Source of the DNA: CALZJC01 sp041574955
Lineage (GTDB): Bacteria; Acidobacteriota; Thermoanaerobaculia; Multivoradales; JAHEKO01
NCBI GenBank assembly: GCA_041574955.1
Contig: JBFGNS010000038.1
Coordinates: forward strand, 1-28,656
Length of the DNA stretch: 28,656 bases
Reading direction: 5' to 3'
Part shown: piece after piece, positions 12,853-24,068 of the stretch
Position numbering within the stretch: position 1 is the stretch's first letter
Layout of the letters: the number at the start of each line of letters is the position of its first letter
Notes under the pieces: generated by a model
Databases searched by the model: none
What the model saw: the letters and a program-made list of their open reading frames with translations, nothing else
What the model was told of the DNA's origin: nothing
Program-made: the position numbers and the translations under genes

Positions 12853-14813
12853 TCAACGGGCGGCCAGCTTGTCTGCGCGCGGGAACTGCGCGATACCGAA
12901 CTCGGCCACCAGGGCTCCCGGCAGGTCGGTGAGCCGGCCAACCGGCCGCGACAGCGGCCGGTTGCTGAGCAGCACCCCGGGAACCGTGCGGTGATCCATG
13001 CAGTGGTCGCCCGGCCAGTCTTCTAGGTTGTCCGAGAACACCTCGCCGGTGAAGTCGCCGAGCGCCGACTTGCCCGACCCTCGCGTGCCCTTGGCGTAGC
13101 CCACCTGGAGGTCCGGGCCGATCTCGAGGTAGCCGCGGTCGCGATACTGCTCGCTGAAGAACGCCTCGGTGACCGCCGGCTCGCCGGTCGCCGGGTCGGC
13201 GGTGGCGAGCAGCTCGCGCGCGATCTGCTCGAGCAGCGCCTGGCGCTCGGCGGGCGGCACGATGCCGTCCCTCTCGCGCCCCGCGAGGTTCAGGTAGAGA
13301 CCGTTCAACCCCAGCCCGTAGGCCCGGGTGCGGCTCCAGTCGACGTTGCGGAACAAACCCGGATCGGGCCGGTCCGGGTCCTCGAGCACCAGGTAGCCAC
13401 GCTCCTTCAGCCACTCGTTGAGGTGCATCACCCGCCGCCAGCTGGTGAAACCGTGGTCCGACATCACCACCAGGGTGGTGTCGTCCCCGATCCGCTCGAG
13501 GGTGGCGCCGACCACCGCATCGAGCTGCTCGTAGATGCCCGGGATGACGTCGGCGTAGCGCGGGTCGCGCTCGGCATCGTAGGCAGGATGGCCGGGATCG
13601 AGGGTCTGCCACAGCACATGCGACACCTGGTCGAGGTTGCCGAAGTAGTAGAACAGGAAGCCCGACTCGAAGCGGTCCAGGACCCACTCGTACTGCTCGA
13701 TGAACTGGCGGCCGGTGAACTCGGCCTGCGCCAGGAACTCGTCCCGGTCGAGCACGCCCGCCTCGAGCGCCTTGGTGTCCTCCGGCATCCCCTGGGTGTA
13801 GTAGCGGCCGGTCGGCGTCATCAGCTCGGCGGCGAACCCGTCCGGCGTCGAGATCGGCATGGCCGGGCTGGCAGGGTCGATCTGGAACGGCGTCACGTAC
13901 AGCTCGAGCTCGGGCCGCACCGCCTTGAGGTAGAAGCGCGCCGCCACCGGCAGCTCGCCGAGCGGCAGCGGGAAGGCCACCGGGACCCAGTCGCTCCACT
14001 CGCCCACCTCGAGGATCCTCTGCTCCTCGCCCACCACCAGCTTGGCCACCGGCCGCTCGGCGTCGACGTAGACCGAGAACTCGGTCGACAGCTGGGGCTC
14101 TCCCGGCTGGCACGGGTCCGGCGGCCCGTACAGGGTGCCCTCGGCGGTGCCCTGCCAGTAGTCCAGCGGATAGATCTCGCCGCCGGAGATCGACTCGTCC
14201 TCGAAGGCGAACAGCTCGGAGGTGTAGAAGGCGAACTCGCCCGGAGAGCCCAGGATGTCGGGCGTGCCCATGCCGCTGAGCTCGCGGCTGGCGGTGCCCG
14301 ACGGCGGGAAGTTGGCCGGCATCCGCACGATCCAGCTCTCGACCCCGTGCTCCTCGAGCACCTCCCAGAACGGCTGGCCGCGGCGCAGCAGCTCGACGCT
14401 ACCGCCCACCGGGAACTTCCAGCGGCCGACGCCGACGCACCTCTCCGCCGCCTCGGCGCGGCTGGTCGACAGGTACGGCGTCATGGTGGCGGGATCGCGG
14501 TGGACGAAGTCGAAGATGCCGTGGCCGCCGGCGTCGAGGCCGGTGATGAACTCCGACCAGGCGACCGGGCTCTGCGGCGGCACCGAGGTCTCGAGCGGCG
14601 CGAAGCCGCCGCTCTCCGCCAGCCGCGCCAGGTTGGGCAGCCGCCCCTCGGCCATCAGGTGACGGACCATCTGGTAGTCCATGCCGTCGAAGCCGAGCAC
14701 GATGACGCTGCGCCCGCCGGCCTCGCCGCGGCCGGCGGAGCAGCCGGCCAGCGCCGCCAGCGCCACCACCGGCAGGCCGGCCGCCGCCAAAAGGCGCCGC
14801 AGCCGAACGCCGC

Positions 14814-14817
<4 letters not shown>
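12853..14817 (-). CDS. Alkaline-phosphatase-superfamily lipoprotein (type I phosphodiesterase/nucleotide pyrophosphatase fold)
   Basis: 654 residues. The N-terminus carries a lipoprotein signal, hydrophobic 9-24 then LAGC with Cys26. The catalytic core follows: metal Asp44 in LGFDGMD, the nucleophile loop SPVAW with Ser83 (PF01663 members usually have Thr or Ser here), TGLDAGGHGIFDF, and the C-terminal metal motif MSDHGF. A later GDHCMDHRTVPG motif matches its upstream paralogue. The GTG at 14817 overlaps the paralogue stop (GTGA), so the genes are coupled; the reading open to 15072 is only frame extension inside that gene. It should sit on the periplasmic face of a membrane and hydrolyse or transfer a phosphodiester or related group; the substrate cannot be read. 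An insertion of roughly 250 residues between the two catalytic halves, also in the paralogue, may confer specificity. Confidence 0.9.
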
Positions 14818-16976
<2,159 letters not shown>

Positions 16977-17129
16977 CTGGACCTGTTGAGGAGTGATGTG
17001 TGCCCTGCTGGCCAGCCCATGCCGGCGGGGCGGGATGCGTTCCCAACCGCTATGCTATACAGCGGCGCCGGTTCCCCGCCGCCGCCGGACAACCACCAGA
17101 CCCTATCAGAATCCCTGGAACGAACCGAG

Positions 17130-17741
17130 ATGCCGATCGACCTCAGGGCCGGCTACCGCCGGCTGCGCTACGGCCGCCCGATCGTGGTGGTCTCCGGGCT
17201 GCCGCGGTCGGGCACCTCGATGGCCATGAAGATGCTCGAGGCCGGCGGCCTGCCGCGGGTGACCGACGGTCTGCGGCAGGCCGACGACGACAACCCGAAG
17301 GGCTACTTCGAGTACGAACCGGTCAAGAACCTCGCCCGCACCAGCGACAAGTCGTGGCTGACGGCGGCGCGCGGCAAGGGCGTCAAGATCATCTCCTATC
17401 TGCTCAAGGAGCTGCCGCCGAACCACAACTACCGCGTGATCTTCATGCGCCGCGACCTGCGCGAGATCCTGGCCTCGCAGGCCAAGATGCTGGAGCGGCG
17501 TGAAGAGGCTTCCGAGACCGCCGACGAGCGCATGATGGAGCTGTTCGAAAGCGACCTGTGGCGGGCCAGCTACCTGCTCAAGCACGGTCCGCAGTTCCGC
17601 GTCCTGCCGGTGCACTACGCCGACGCGCTGGCCGAGCCGGAGGCCGAGGCGAGGCGCATAGACGCCTTCGTCGGCGGCGGGCTCGACGTCGCCCGCATGG
17701 CGGCGGCGGTCGACCCCGCGCTCTACCGCAACCGCGCCTGA
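17130..17741 (+). CDS. Sulfotransferase-family P-loop protein
   Basis: 203 residues. GLPRSGTS at 23-30, after a hydrophobic strand, is the 5'-phosphosulfate-binding loop of PAPS-dependent sulfotransferases. MRRDLREILASQ (about 108-119) fits the 3'-phosphate-binding RxxxxxxxS element. The protein is shorter than many sulfotransferases (250-300 residues) but of a known bacterial short type. PAPS binding is inferred; the acceptor is unknown. The ATG at 17130 is chosen because the P-loop strand follows at normal distance; an in-frame ORF from 16986 adds a Pro-rich low-complexity lead. A possible -10 (TATACA, 17056-17061) has no matching -35. Its end overlaps the convergent TPR gene by 19 bases. 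Confidence 0.85.
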   Translation: MPIDLRAGYRRLRYGRPIVVVSGLPRSGTSMAMKMLEAGGLPRVTDGLRQADDDNPKGYFEYEPVKNLARTSDKSWLTAARGKGVKIISYLLKELPPNHNYRVIFMRRDLREILASQAKMLERREEASETADERMMELFESDLWRASYLLKHGPQFRVLPVHYADALAEPEAEARRIDAFVGGGLDVARMAAAVDPALYRNRA

Positions 17742-18703
17742 GAGCGCGGCGCCGCCGACCGCGCCAGCTCGGCCTCGGCCGCCAGATGCCCGAACGCCGG
17801 CCAGTCGGGCGCGGCGACGATCTCCTCGAAGATACGGCGCGCCTCGTCGGCCTGGCCGGCCAGCAGGTGCCAGACGCCCACCCCGTAGGCCACCGTCGCG
17901 AAGCCGACGCCGCCGCGCTCGCGCGCCGCGGCCAGCTCCTCGTCCGGCGACAGGTCGCCTTTGAACAGCAGCAGCAGCCTCTGGTAGTCGTGGTTCTCGA
18001 GCAGCTCGAGCTCGTGGCGCACCGGCCCGAGCACCTTGACGGCCTCGGCCTCCCGTCCCAACCGCCGCAGCGCCAGGTAGCGCCAGTAGGTGCAGGCGAT
18101 GAACATGTCGGTGCTGCGCGACGCCTGCTGGCAGCGCTGGTAGGCGTCGGCGGTGCGTTCCAGCTCACCGCGCAGGTAGTAGGCCAGGCCCAGGTGGTAC
18201 CAGATGTTGGAGTGGAGCGTGCTGGTCGGGATGCCGGCCGGATTGGGCAGGCCGTCGGGCTCCACGCGATCGCTCTCGCCTTCCACCAGCCGCGCCGCCA
18301 GCTCCAGGTCGGCCACCGCCAGGTCGAGCCGGCGCAGGGTCAGATGCCGGTGGCCGCGATGGCGTAGCAGCCTGGGTTCGTCGGGATGGGCGGCCAGAAC
18401 CGAGCCGTACAGCTCGACCGCCTCGCGAAACCGCCCCAGGTAGGCGGTGCGGCGCGCCACCCAGATCAGCGCGTCGACGCTGCCCGGCGCGGCCTCGAGC
18501 TCGGCGCGGGCAGCGGCCAGCAGCTCCTCCTGCTGCCGGCGGAACTCCTCCGGCAGCGGCGGGCGCACCAGCGGCGCACCGAGCAGCGAGGTGGCCTCGA
18601 GCGGCGCGGCCGGCGGCGGCGGCTCCACGGTGGCCGCGGGGCCCGCGCCGGCGCACGCCACCACCACCGGCAGGCAGACGGCGGCGAGGCATCGGAAGCG
18701 CAT
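17723..18703 (-). CDS. TPR-repeat lipoprotein, unknown function
   Basis: 326 residues. A short signal ends in VVAC (Cys17), a plausible lipobox, followed by a Pro/Ala-rich stretch, so the protein is probably anchored in the periplasm. The rest is helical with tetratricopeptide-like units, for example ALIWVARRTAYLGRFREAVELY, LRHRGHRHLTLRRLDLAVADL and IWYHLGLAYYLRGELERTADAY. TPR arrays bind protein partners; nothing in the sequence names one. The ATG at 18703 is 104 bases from the divergent hydrolase gene. The 3' end overlaps the sulfotransferase gene tail-to-tail. No enzyme motif is seen. Confidence 0.82.
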   Translation of the reverse strand: MRFRCLAAVCLPVVVACAGAGPAATVEPPPPAAPLEATSLLGAPLVRPPLPEEFRRQQEELLAAARAELEAAPGSVDALIWVARRTAYLGRFREAVELYGSVLAAHPDEPRLLRHRGHRHLTLRRLDLAVADLELAARLVEGESDRVEPDGLPNPAGIPTSTLHSNIWYHLGLAYYLRGELERTADAYQRCQQASRSTDMFIACTYWRYLALRRLGREAEAVKVLGPVRHELELLENHDYQRLLLLFKGDLSPDEELAAARERGGVGFATVAYGVGVWHLLAGQADEARRIFEEIVAAPDWPAFGHLAAEAELARSAAPRSQARLR

Positions 18704-18807
18704 GATGGAGGCTGGCGGCTGTGCGACCGGCCGGTCGCCGGCGGACCGATCCCCGGTGGACCGTTCGCTGGCGGAGGGGGCCCGGGCTCTGCGACTATAC
18801 GCCAGCC

Positions 18808-19470
18808 GTGATCGCCACCGTCGTCCACCTGCACGGCCTCGGCTCCTCGCCGCGCTCGCCCAAGGCGCTGGCGCTGGCCCGCCGGCTCGAGCCGCTCGGC
18901 GTGCGCTACCGGGTGCCCGACCTCGAGGTGCCGAGCTTCGAGCGCATCACCTTGAGCGCGGTGATCGAGCGCGCCGCCGCCGAGCTCGCGGCGGCCGGCG
19001 ACGGGCCGCTCGCCCTGGTCGGGTCGAGCTTCGGCGGGCTGGCGGCGCTCCATCTGGCCGACCGCCGGCCGCGCGTCGCCGCCCGGGTGGAGCGGATGGC
19101 GCTGCTGGCGCCGGCTCTCGACCTGGGCGAGGGCCGCGAGCGGCAGCTCGACGGCGACTGGCTCGAGCGGTGGCGCAGCGACGGCTTTCTGGAGCTGCCC
19201 CACTCGGCGAGCGGCAGCCCCCGCCCGGTGCACTACGGCCTGGTCGAGGACCTGCGCCGCTACGACAGCTACGCGGTGCGGGTCGGCATGCCGATCCTGA
19301 TCTATCATGGCCGCCGGGACGAGAGCGTTCCCTACCAGCAGAGCGTCCGCTTCGCCGACCGCCGGCCCAACGTCACCTTGCGCCTCCTCGACACCGACCA
19401 CAGCCTGGACGGCGAGATGGACGCCGTCGCCGACGGCCTCGTCGAGTTCTTCGGGGTGGGCCGGCGGTGA
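18808..19470 (+). CDS. Alpha/beta hydrolase, YqiA/UPF0227-like
   Basis: 220 residues, small for an alpha/beta hydrolase and like the YqiA esterase group: it starts almost directly with the first strand and the oxyanion motif HLHGLGSSPRSPKA. Candidate triad: Ser74 in GSSFGG, Asp in YHGRRDESVP, His in TDHSLDG. The GTG at 18808 is preferred because in-frame extension to 18721 adds a basic, non-conserved leader covering the divergent promoter region. The stop overlaps the GTG of peptidase E (GTGA), so both are likely made together. Activity is probably on esters or thioesters; the substrate is not identifiable. Confidence 0.85.
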   Translation: MIATVVHLHGLGSSPRSPKALALARRLEPLGVRYRVPDLEVPSFERITLSAVIERAAAELAAAGDGPLALVGSSFGGLAALHLADRRPRVAARVERMALLAPALDLGEGRERQLDGDWLERWRSDGFLELPHSASGSPRPVHYGLVEDLRRYDSYAVRVGMPILIYHGRRDESVPYQQSVRFADRRPNVTLRLLDTDHSLDGEMDAVADGLVEFFGVGRR

Positions 19471-20189
19471 CCGCTCCCCGCTTGCTGCTGGCGTCGAGCT
19501 CGCGGGTCCACGGCAGCGGCTACCTCGACCACCTCGAGACGGCGCTCGGCGAGCTGCTGGCCGGCGCCAGCCGGCTGCTGTTCGTGCCGTACGCGCTGGC
19601 CGACCAGGCCGGCTACGCCGCGCGCGCCAGGGAGCGGTTCGCCGCGATGGGCGTGGAGATGGACTCGATCCACGAGGCGGACTCGGCGGCGGCGGCGGTC
19701 GAGCGCGCCGAGGCGGTGTTCGTCGGCGGCGGCAACACCTTCCGGCTGCTCGACCGGCTGTACCGAGAGCGGCTGCTGGCGCCGCTGCGCGAGCGGGTGG
19801 CGGGCGGCATGCCGTACTCCGGCGCCAGCGCCGGGTCGAACCTCGCCGGCCCGAGCATCCGCACCACCAACGACATGCCGATCGTCTACCCGCCGAGCTT
19901 CGACGCGCTGGCGCTGGTGCCGTTCCAGATCAACCCCCACTACATCGACCCCGACCCGGACTCGACCCACATGGGCGAGACGCGCGACACCCGGCTCAAC
20001 GAGTACCACGAGGAGAACCCACTACCGGTGGTCGCGCTGCGCGAGGGCGCCATGGTGCGGGTCGAGGGCCGCCGCATGACCCTCGAGGGCGGGCCCGGGG
20101 GCAAGCTGTTCCGCCGCGGCCAGCCGTCCGTGGAGCTCGCCGCCGGTACGCGGCTCGACCGGATCCTGGACACCGACTCGGGGAGCTGA
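19467..20189 (+). CDS. pepE: Peptidase E (alpha-aspartyl dipeptidase, family S51)
   Basis: 240 residues against 229 in E. coli PepE. It cleaves N-terminal aspartyl dipeptides (Asp-X) in the cytoplasm using a Ser-His arrangement on a class-I glutamine-amidotransferase-like fold. Diagnostic sequences align closely with E. coli PepE: VFVGGGNTFRLL, GASAGSN with the nucleophile Ser121, IRTTNDMPIVYP with Asp136, and QINPHYIDP with His158. The insertion HGSGYLDH near the start and a longer tail are the only differences I see. The GTG start is translationally coupled to the upstream hydrolase by a four-base overlap. Confidence in the family is very high. Confidence 0.95.
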   Translation: MTAPRLLLASSSRVHGSGYLDHLETALGELLAGASRLLFVPYALADQAGYAARARERFAAMGVEMDSIHEADSAAAAVERAEAVFVGGGNTFRLLDRLYRERLLAPLRERVAGGMPYSGASAGSNLAGPSIRTTNDMPIVYPPSFDALALVPFQINPHYIDPDPDSTHMGETRDTRLNEYHEENPLPVVALREGAMVRVEGRRMTLEGGPGGKLFRRGQPSVELAAGTRLDRILDTDSGS

Positions 20190-20250
20190 GCCACGGCCGC
20201 GGCCGTGCCGCCGTCCGCGTGCGGGCGAGCCGGGGTACGCCCGCCCTCGC

Positions 20251-20284
20251 GGGTGCCGAGATCCCTCGCCGGGCTCGGGACGAC
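20251..20284 (-). repeat. Degenerate copy of the dispersed intergenic repeat
   Basis: The plus strand keeps the order GTGC..GAG.TCCCTCGC..G.GCTCGGGA.GAC of copy 1 (10988-11025), with several substitutions and one lost base. Confidence 0.6.
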
Positions 20285-20368
20285 GGGTGCCGTGCAGCGC
20301 AGGTGCCGACCGGGTGTCGGCGATCCGTCGCAGCGCAGCGGCCCACGGTGAGGCATGCCGGAGTCGGG

Positions 20369-20398
20369 GCCGAGGCCTCTCGCTACGCCCGGTACGAC
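20369..20398 (-). repeat. Second degenerate repeat copy
   Basis: GCCGAGGCCTCTCGCTACGC then CCGGTACGAC follows copy 1 with more divergence. It lies about 118 bases after the previous copy in the same orientation. Confidence 0.45.
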
Positions 20399-20531
20399 GG
20401 GTCCCAGACGGTCCCCGATCGAGCGGCGAGGTCCCCCGCCGCCCGAACAGCCGCCGCGCTCCGCCCCCAGGTCGTGTAACATCGCCGGTTCATCCCCGGC
20501 CGGGCTTCGGCCCAGCGGGCACCGCGCCCGC

Positions 20532-20539
20532 AAAGGAGG
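20532..20539 (+). promoter_or_regulatory. Strong Shine-Dalgarno site of the HMG-CoA-synthase-family gene
   Basis: AAAGGAGG lies five bases before the ATG at 20545 and fixes the start; the in-frame extension to 20287 would cross the repeat region. Confidence 0.85.
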
Positions 20540-20544
20540 GCGAC

Positions 20545-21642
20545 ATGACCGTTGCCGCAATCCGCTCGAACACCACCGGAATCGCCTCCATCGGGCTCCA
20601 CTTCCCGCCGCTCGCCATGCGGGTGGCGGAGCTGGCGCCGCTGCGCCAGCAGGACCCCGAGAAGTACACCCGCGGCCTCGGCTGCCAGGAGATGTCGCTC
20701 TGCCCACCCGGCTACGGGGTGGTCGAGCTCGCCACCGAGGCGGCGCGGCGCGCCCTCGACCGCTGGCAGGGCGACCCCGAGGCGATCGGCATGCTGGCGG
20801 TGGGCACCGAGTCGGGGGTCGACATGAGCCGTCCGCTGAGCGCCTGGGTGGCCGAGCGGCTCGGGCTGCGCGGCGCGGTGCGCTCCTACGAGGTCAAGCA
20901 CGCCTGCTACGGCGGCACCCTGGCGGTGCGCCAGGCGGCGGAGTGGAAGCTGTCCGGCGCCGCCGGCGACCGTGCCGCGCTGGTGGTGGCGGCCGACGTG
21001 GCGCTGTACGAGCAGGGCGATCCCGGCGAGCCGACCCAGGGCGCCGGCGCGGTGGCGATGGTCATCGACCAGCCGGAGGTGGCCGCCATCGACCCGGTCT
21101 CCTACCCCTACAGCGAGCCCGCCTTCGACTTCTGGCGGCCGATCGGCGACAGCTACCCGCGGGTCGACGGGCCGCTCAGCCTCGACTGCTACAAGCGGGC
21201 CGCCGAGCGCTGCTTCCAGGCGCTGGTCGGCAAGCGCGACCCCGAGGCGGTGCTGTCCGAGCTGGCGGCGATCTGCTTCCACGTGCCGTTTCCCAAGATG
21301 GTGCGCAAGGCGGTCGAGCGGGTGGGCGAGCTGTTCGGCTGGAGCGCCGAGCGCATCGAGACGTTCTTCCGCGACAAGGTCGATCCGACGATGCTGTGGA
21401 ACAGCCTGTGCGGCAACGCCTACACCGCCAGCCTGTGGATCTCGGTGGCACGGGCGCTGGGCGGCCTCGAGGCCGGTCAGAAGGTGGCCGCGTTCTCCTA
21501 TGGCTCCGGCTTCGGCGCCGAGCTGCTGATGCTCGAGGCCGGGCCGGCGGCGGCGGCGGCGGCGTGGTCGGAGGACGTGGAGCGCGATCTCGGCGCGCGC
21601 CGCAAGATCGGCGGCGAAGACTACCAGCGCTTCCGCGCCTGA
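20545..21642 (+). CDS. Hydroxymethylglutaryl-CoA synthase family enzyme
   Basis: 365 residues, near the length of bacterial HMG-CoA synthases (about 380-390). The thiolase-fold active site is intact: Glu89 in GTESGVD, nucleophile Cys121 in VKHACYGGT, His246 in CFHVPFPKM, and the SYGSGFGAELL element near the end. The classical reaction condenses acetyl-CoA with acetoacetyl-CoA to HMG-CoA for the mevalonate pathway; relatives perform beta-branching in polyketide assembly. Neither reductase or mevalonate kinases nor polyketide genes are in the window, so mvaS cannot be assigned from context. The 3' neighbour, a lipoprotein hydrolase, begins 15 bases after the stop and may be co-transcribed. Confidence 0.9.
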   Translation: MTVAAIRSNTTGIASIGLHFPPLAMRVAELAPLRQQDPEKYTRGLGCQEMSLCPPGYGVVELATEAARRALDRWQGDPEAIGMLAVGTESGVDMSRPLSAWVAERLGLRGAVRSYEVKHACYGGTLAVRQAAEWKLSGAAGDRAALVVAADVALYEQGDPGEPTQGAGAVAMVIDQPEVAAIDPVSYPYSEPAFDFWRPIGDSYPRVDGPLSLDCYKRAAERCFQALVGKRDPEAVLSELAAICFHVPFPKMVRKAVERVGELFGWSAERIETFFRDKVDPTMLWNSLCGNAYTASLWISVARALGGLEAGQKVAAFSYGSGFGAELLMLEAGPAAAAAAWSEDVERDLGARRKIGGEDYQRFRA

Positions 21643-21656
21643 GGACGCAGCGCCAT

Positions 21657-22619
21657 ATGCCGCAGTCGCCGCGCCGAGCTCGACGACGCGCCACCGGCAG
21701 CCTGCTCGCCACGCTGCTGGCGGCCGGCTGCGTGCCGCTCACCCCCTACCGCGAGATCCGCCTGCAGCTGCCCACCGACCGCCTGGTCGAGGTCGACGGC
21801 CGCCCGGTGCACGTCGTGCAGCGCGGCGAGGGCGAGCCGCTGGTGCTGCTGCACGGTTTTGGTGCCTCCACCTACTCCTGGCGGCTGGTGGTGCCGGAGC
21901 TGGCCGAGCGCTACCGCACGGTGGCCATCGACCTGAACGGCTTCGGCTTCTCCCAGCGGCCGGCGGAGGCGGCAGCCTACACCGTCGCCGGCCAGCTGGC
22001 CACCGTGCTCGCCGTGCTCGACGAGCTCGGTATCGACAGCGCGCACCTGGCCGGCCACTCCTACGGCGGCGCGCTGTCGCTGCACCTCGCCTGGCGCCAT
22101 CCCGAGCGCGTGCGGTCGCTGATCCTGATCGACAGCGCCGGACCCGAGTACCCGTGGGAGCGGCGCTATCCGCTGGCCGCCGTGCGGCCGCTGATCTCGG
22201 CGTTCGTCCGCGTCTACGGCCTGCGGCGCTCGTCGGTGCGGAAGGGGCTCGAGCGCTCGTTCGCCGACGACGGCCAGGTGACCGAGGAGCTGATCGACGC
22301 CTATTTCGAGCGCGTCAAGGTGAGCGGCGCCGGCCGCGCCTACTACCACCTGTCGGCGCCGACGCGCGAGCCGCGGGAGCTGCCCGAGCTGGAGCGGCTG
22401 GCGGTGCCGACGCTGGTGGTGTGGGGCTCGGAGGACGTACTGATCGGCCAGGAGTACGGCAGGCAGGCGGCGGAGCGCATGCCGGCCGCCGAGTTCCGGC
22501 TGATCGAGGGCGCCGGCCACATCCCGCTCGAGGAGGCTCCCGACCGGCTGGCCGGCCTGATGCTCGAGTTTCTCGACCGCCAGCCGAGCGCCGCGCCGCG
22601 AGCCACCACCGGGCGGTAG
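21657..22619 (+). CDS. Alpha/beta hydrolase, probable lipoprotein
   Basis: 320 residues. A basic start and hydrophobic core end in LLAAGC (about Cys25), a lipobox-like site with Ala rather than Leu at -3. The hydrolase domain follows from about 45: oxyanion motif LLHGFGAS, nucleophile Ser135 in GHSYGG, acid in VVWGSEDVL, His in GAGHIPLEEAP, with a cap insertion between. The pattern is of the epoxide-hydrolase/haloalkane-dehalogenase/esterase type; residue context does not choose among them, though GHSYGG with a Ser nucleophile favours esterase/lipase or C-C hydrolase over Asp-nucleophile enzymes. Fifteen bases after the HMG-CoA-synthase-family gene and 28 bases from the convergent flotillin stop. 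Confidence 0.88.
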   Translation: MPQSPRRARRRATGSLLATLLAAGCVPLTPYREIRLQLPTDRLVEVDGRPVHVVQRGEGEPLVLLHGFGASTYSWRLVVPELAERYRTVAIDLNGFGFSQRPAEAAAYTVAGQLATVLAVLDELGIDSAHLAGHSYGGALSLHLAWRHPERVRSLILIDSAGPEYPWERRYPLAAVRPLISAFVRVYGLRRSSVRKGLERSFADDGQVTEELIDAYFERVKVSGAGRAYYHLSAPTREPRELPELERLAVPTLVVWGSEDVLIGQEYGRQAAERMPAAEFRLIEGAGHIPLEEAPDRLAGLMLEFLDRQPSAAPRATTGR

Positions 22620-22647
22620 CCGACGCGGCCGCCGGCGCTGTCCGGGG

Positions 22648-24066
22648 CTACTCGCCTGCCGCCGGCGGCTTCGGCCGCGCCGCGCCCGCCGGCGGCTCCT
22701 CCGCCTGCCCCGCCTGCCGTCCCAGGTACTCGGGCAGCCTGACGCCGACGTTGCGCGTCAGCTCGTGCAGCGGCGGCAGCGCGCCCACCAGGCTGGACAG
22801 GAAGTCGGCGGTTGCCGACTTGCCACCGCCGGCGCCCTTGCCGCTCTCCCAGACGGTGACCGAGTCGATCTTCAGATTGGAGATCGCCTTGACCTGCTCC
22901 TGGACCAGCTTCGGCAGCTGCTCGGTGACCAGCAGCAGCGCCGCCAGCTCGGGGTTGTCGCGCGCCGCGCGCACCAGGCTGTCGAAACCCTCGGCCTTGC
23001 GCGCCAGGATCGCCTTGAGACCCGCCGCCTCGGCCTCCATGACGGCGCGCAGGCCGTCGGCCTCGCCCTGGCGCAGCCGGCGCACCTTCTCGGCCTCGGC
23101 CTCGGCCAGCACCTCGATCTCCCGCTTCTTGATCTCGGCCGGCACCACGACGTTGGCCGCCTGGGTGGCCTCCTCGCGCTTGGCGCGCTCGCGCTCGGCG
23201 AGCTCCTCGGCCCTGTAGGCCTCCTCCAGCGCCTGAGCGGTCTTGACCGACTCGGCGATGCTGGCGAGCTTCTCGGCCTCGGCCTCCGCCTGGCGGCGTT
23301 TGGCGTCGGATTGCGCCACCTTGATCTTGGACTCGTTCTCGCCCTCGACCGCGGTGGCCTGCGCCTGCGCCACTCGGATGCGCTTGTCGCGGTCGGCCTC
23401 GGCGGCGCCGATGGCTCCGCCGCGCTCCTCGTTGGCGACCTTGATCTTGGCCTCGTTGATGGCGCGGGCCGCCGCCTCTTTGCCGAGCGCGTCGATGTAG
23501 CCCGACTCGTCGGTGATGTCCTGGATGTTGACGTTGATCAGCCTGAGGCCGACCTTGCGCAGCTCGACCTCGACCCCCGAGAAGATGTTCTCGATCAGCT
23601 TGTCGCGGTCGGCGTTGATCTCTTCGATCGGCATGGTGGCCAGCACCACGCGCATCTGGCCGAAGATGATGTCGCGCGCCAGCTCCGCGACCTGCTTCAT
23701 GTCCATGTGGAGCAGCCGCTCGGCGGCGTTCTCCATCACGCCGGGCTCGGTCGAGATGCCGACCGTGAAGGTGGACGGTGTGTTGACCCGGATGTTCTGC
23801 AGCGACAGCGCGCCCTCGAGCTTGATGTCGATGGTCATCGGGGTCAGCTCGAGGAAGCGGTAGTCCTGGAACACCGGCACGATGAACGAGGCGCCGCCGT
23901 GGTAGCAGCGCGCCGACACGCCCTTGCCGCCGCCGGCGACCTTGCCGTAGACCACCAGGATCTTGTCCGACGGACAACGCTTGTAGCGGCGCAGAAGGGC
24001 GATCGCCGCCAGGAAGGCGACCAGGGTGCCGCCGAGAACCAGGAACAGGAATCCGATGCCCATCAC
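22648..24066 (-). CDS. Flotillin/SPFH-domain membrane scaffold protein (FloT/YqiK type)
   Basis: 472 residues. One N-terminal membrane helix (about 4-25) is followed by an SPFH/band-7 domain (about 30-200; GGASFIVPVFQDYRFLEL) and a long Glu/Ala-rich coiled coil (about 200-385) with the EAEAEK-type heptads of flotillins. The Pro/Ala-rich tail is short. Flotillins oligomerise into membrane microdomain scaffolds. The start is GTG at 24066 or the ATG immediately after it (24063): AGGAG stands eight bases before the GTG and eleven before the ATG. The gene starts two bases after the NfeD-like stop, the standard flotillin-NfeD pairing, and is the last gene of the minus-strand group 22648-27568. Confidence 0.94.
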   Translation of the reverse strand: MMGIGFLFLVLGGTLVAFLAAIALLRRYKRCPSDKILVVYGKVAGGGKGVSARCYHGGASFIVPVFQDYRFLELTPMTIDIKLEGALSLQNIRVNTPSTFTVGISTEPGVMENAAERLLHMDMKQVAELARDIIFGQMRVVLATMPIEEINADRDKLIENIFSGVEVELRKVGLRLINVNIQDITDESGYIDALGKEAAARAINEAKIKVANEERGGAIGAAEADRDKRIRVAQAQATAVEGENESKIKVAQSDAKRRQAEAEAEKLASIAESVKTAQALEEAYRAEELAERERAKREEATQAANVVVPAEIKKREIEVLAEAEAEKVRRLRQGEADGLRAVMEAEAAGLKAILARKAEGFDSLVRAARDNPELAALLLVTEQLPKLVQEQVKAISNLKIDSVTVWESGKGAGGGKSATADFLSSLVGALPPLHELTRNVGVRLPEYLGRQAGQAEEPPAGAARPKPPAAGE

Positions 24067-24068
24067 GG

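Larger units (their letters stand above)
20190..20544. other. Gene-free stretch with degenerate repeat copies
   Basis: 355 bases without a credible coding frame. It contains at least two degraded copies of the repeat seen near 11000-11140 (about 20251-20284 and 20369-20398), a small GGGC-TTCG-GCCC hairpin (20502-20513), and the ribosome site of the next gene. A weak -10-like TAACAT is at 20477-20482. No terminator with a T run was found after pepE. Confidence 0.7.

Noticed and set aside
20545..21642. A firm mvaS assignment
   Set aside because: The active site fits, but context does not separate the mevalonate enzyme from beta-branching HCS relatives, so no gene symbol is given.
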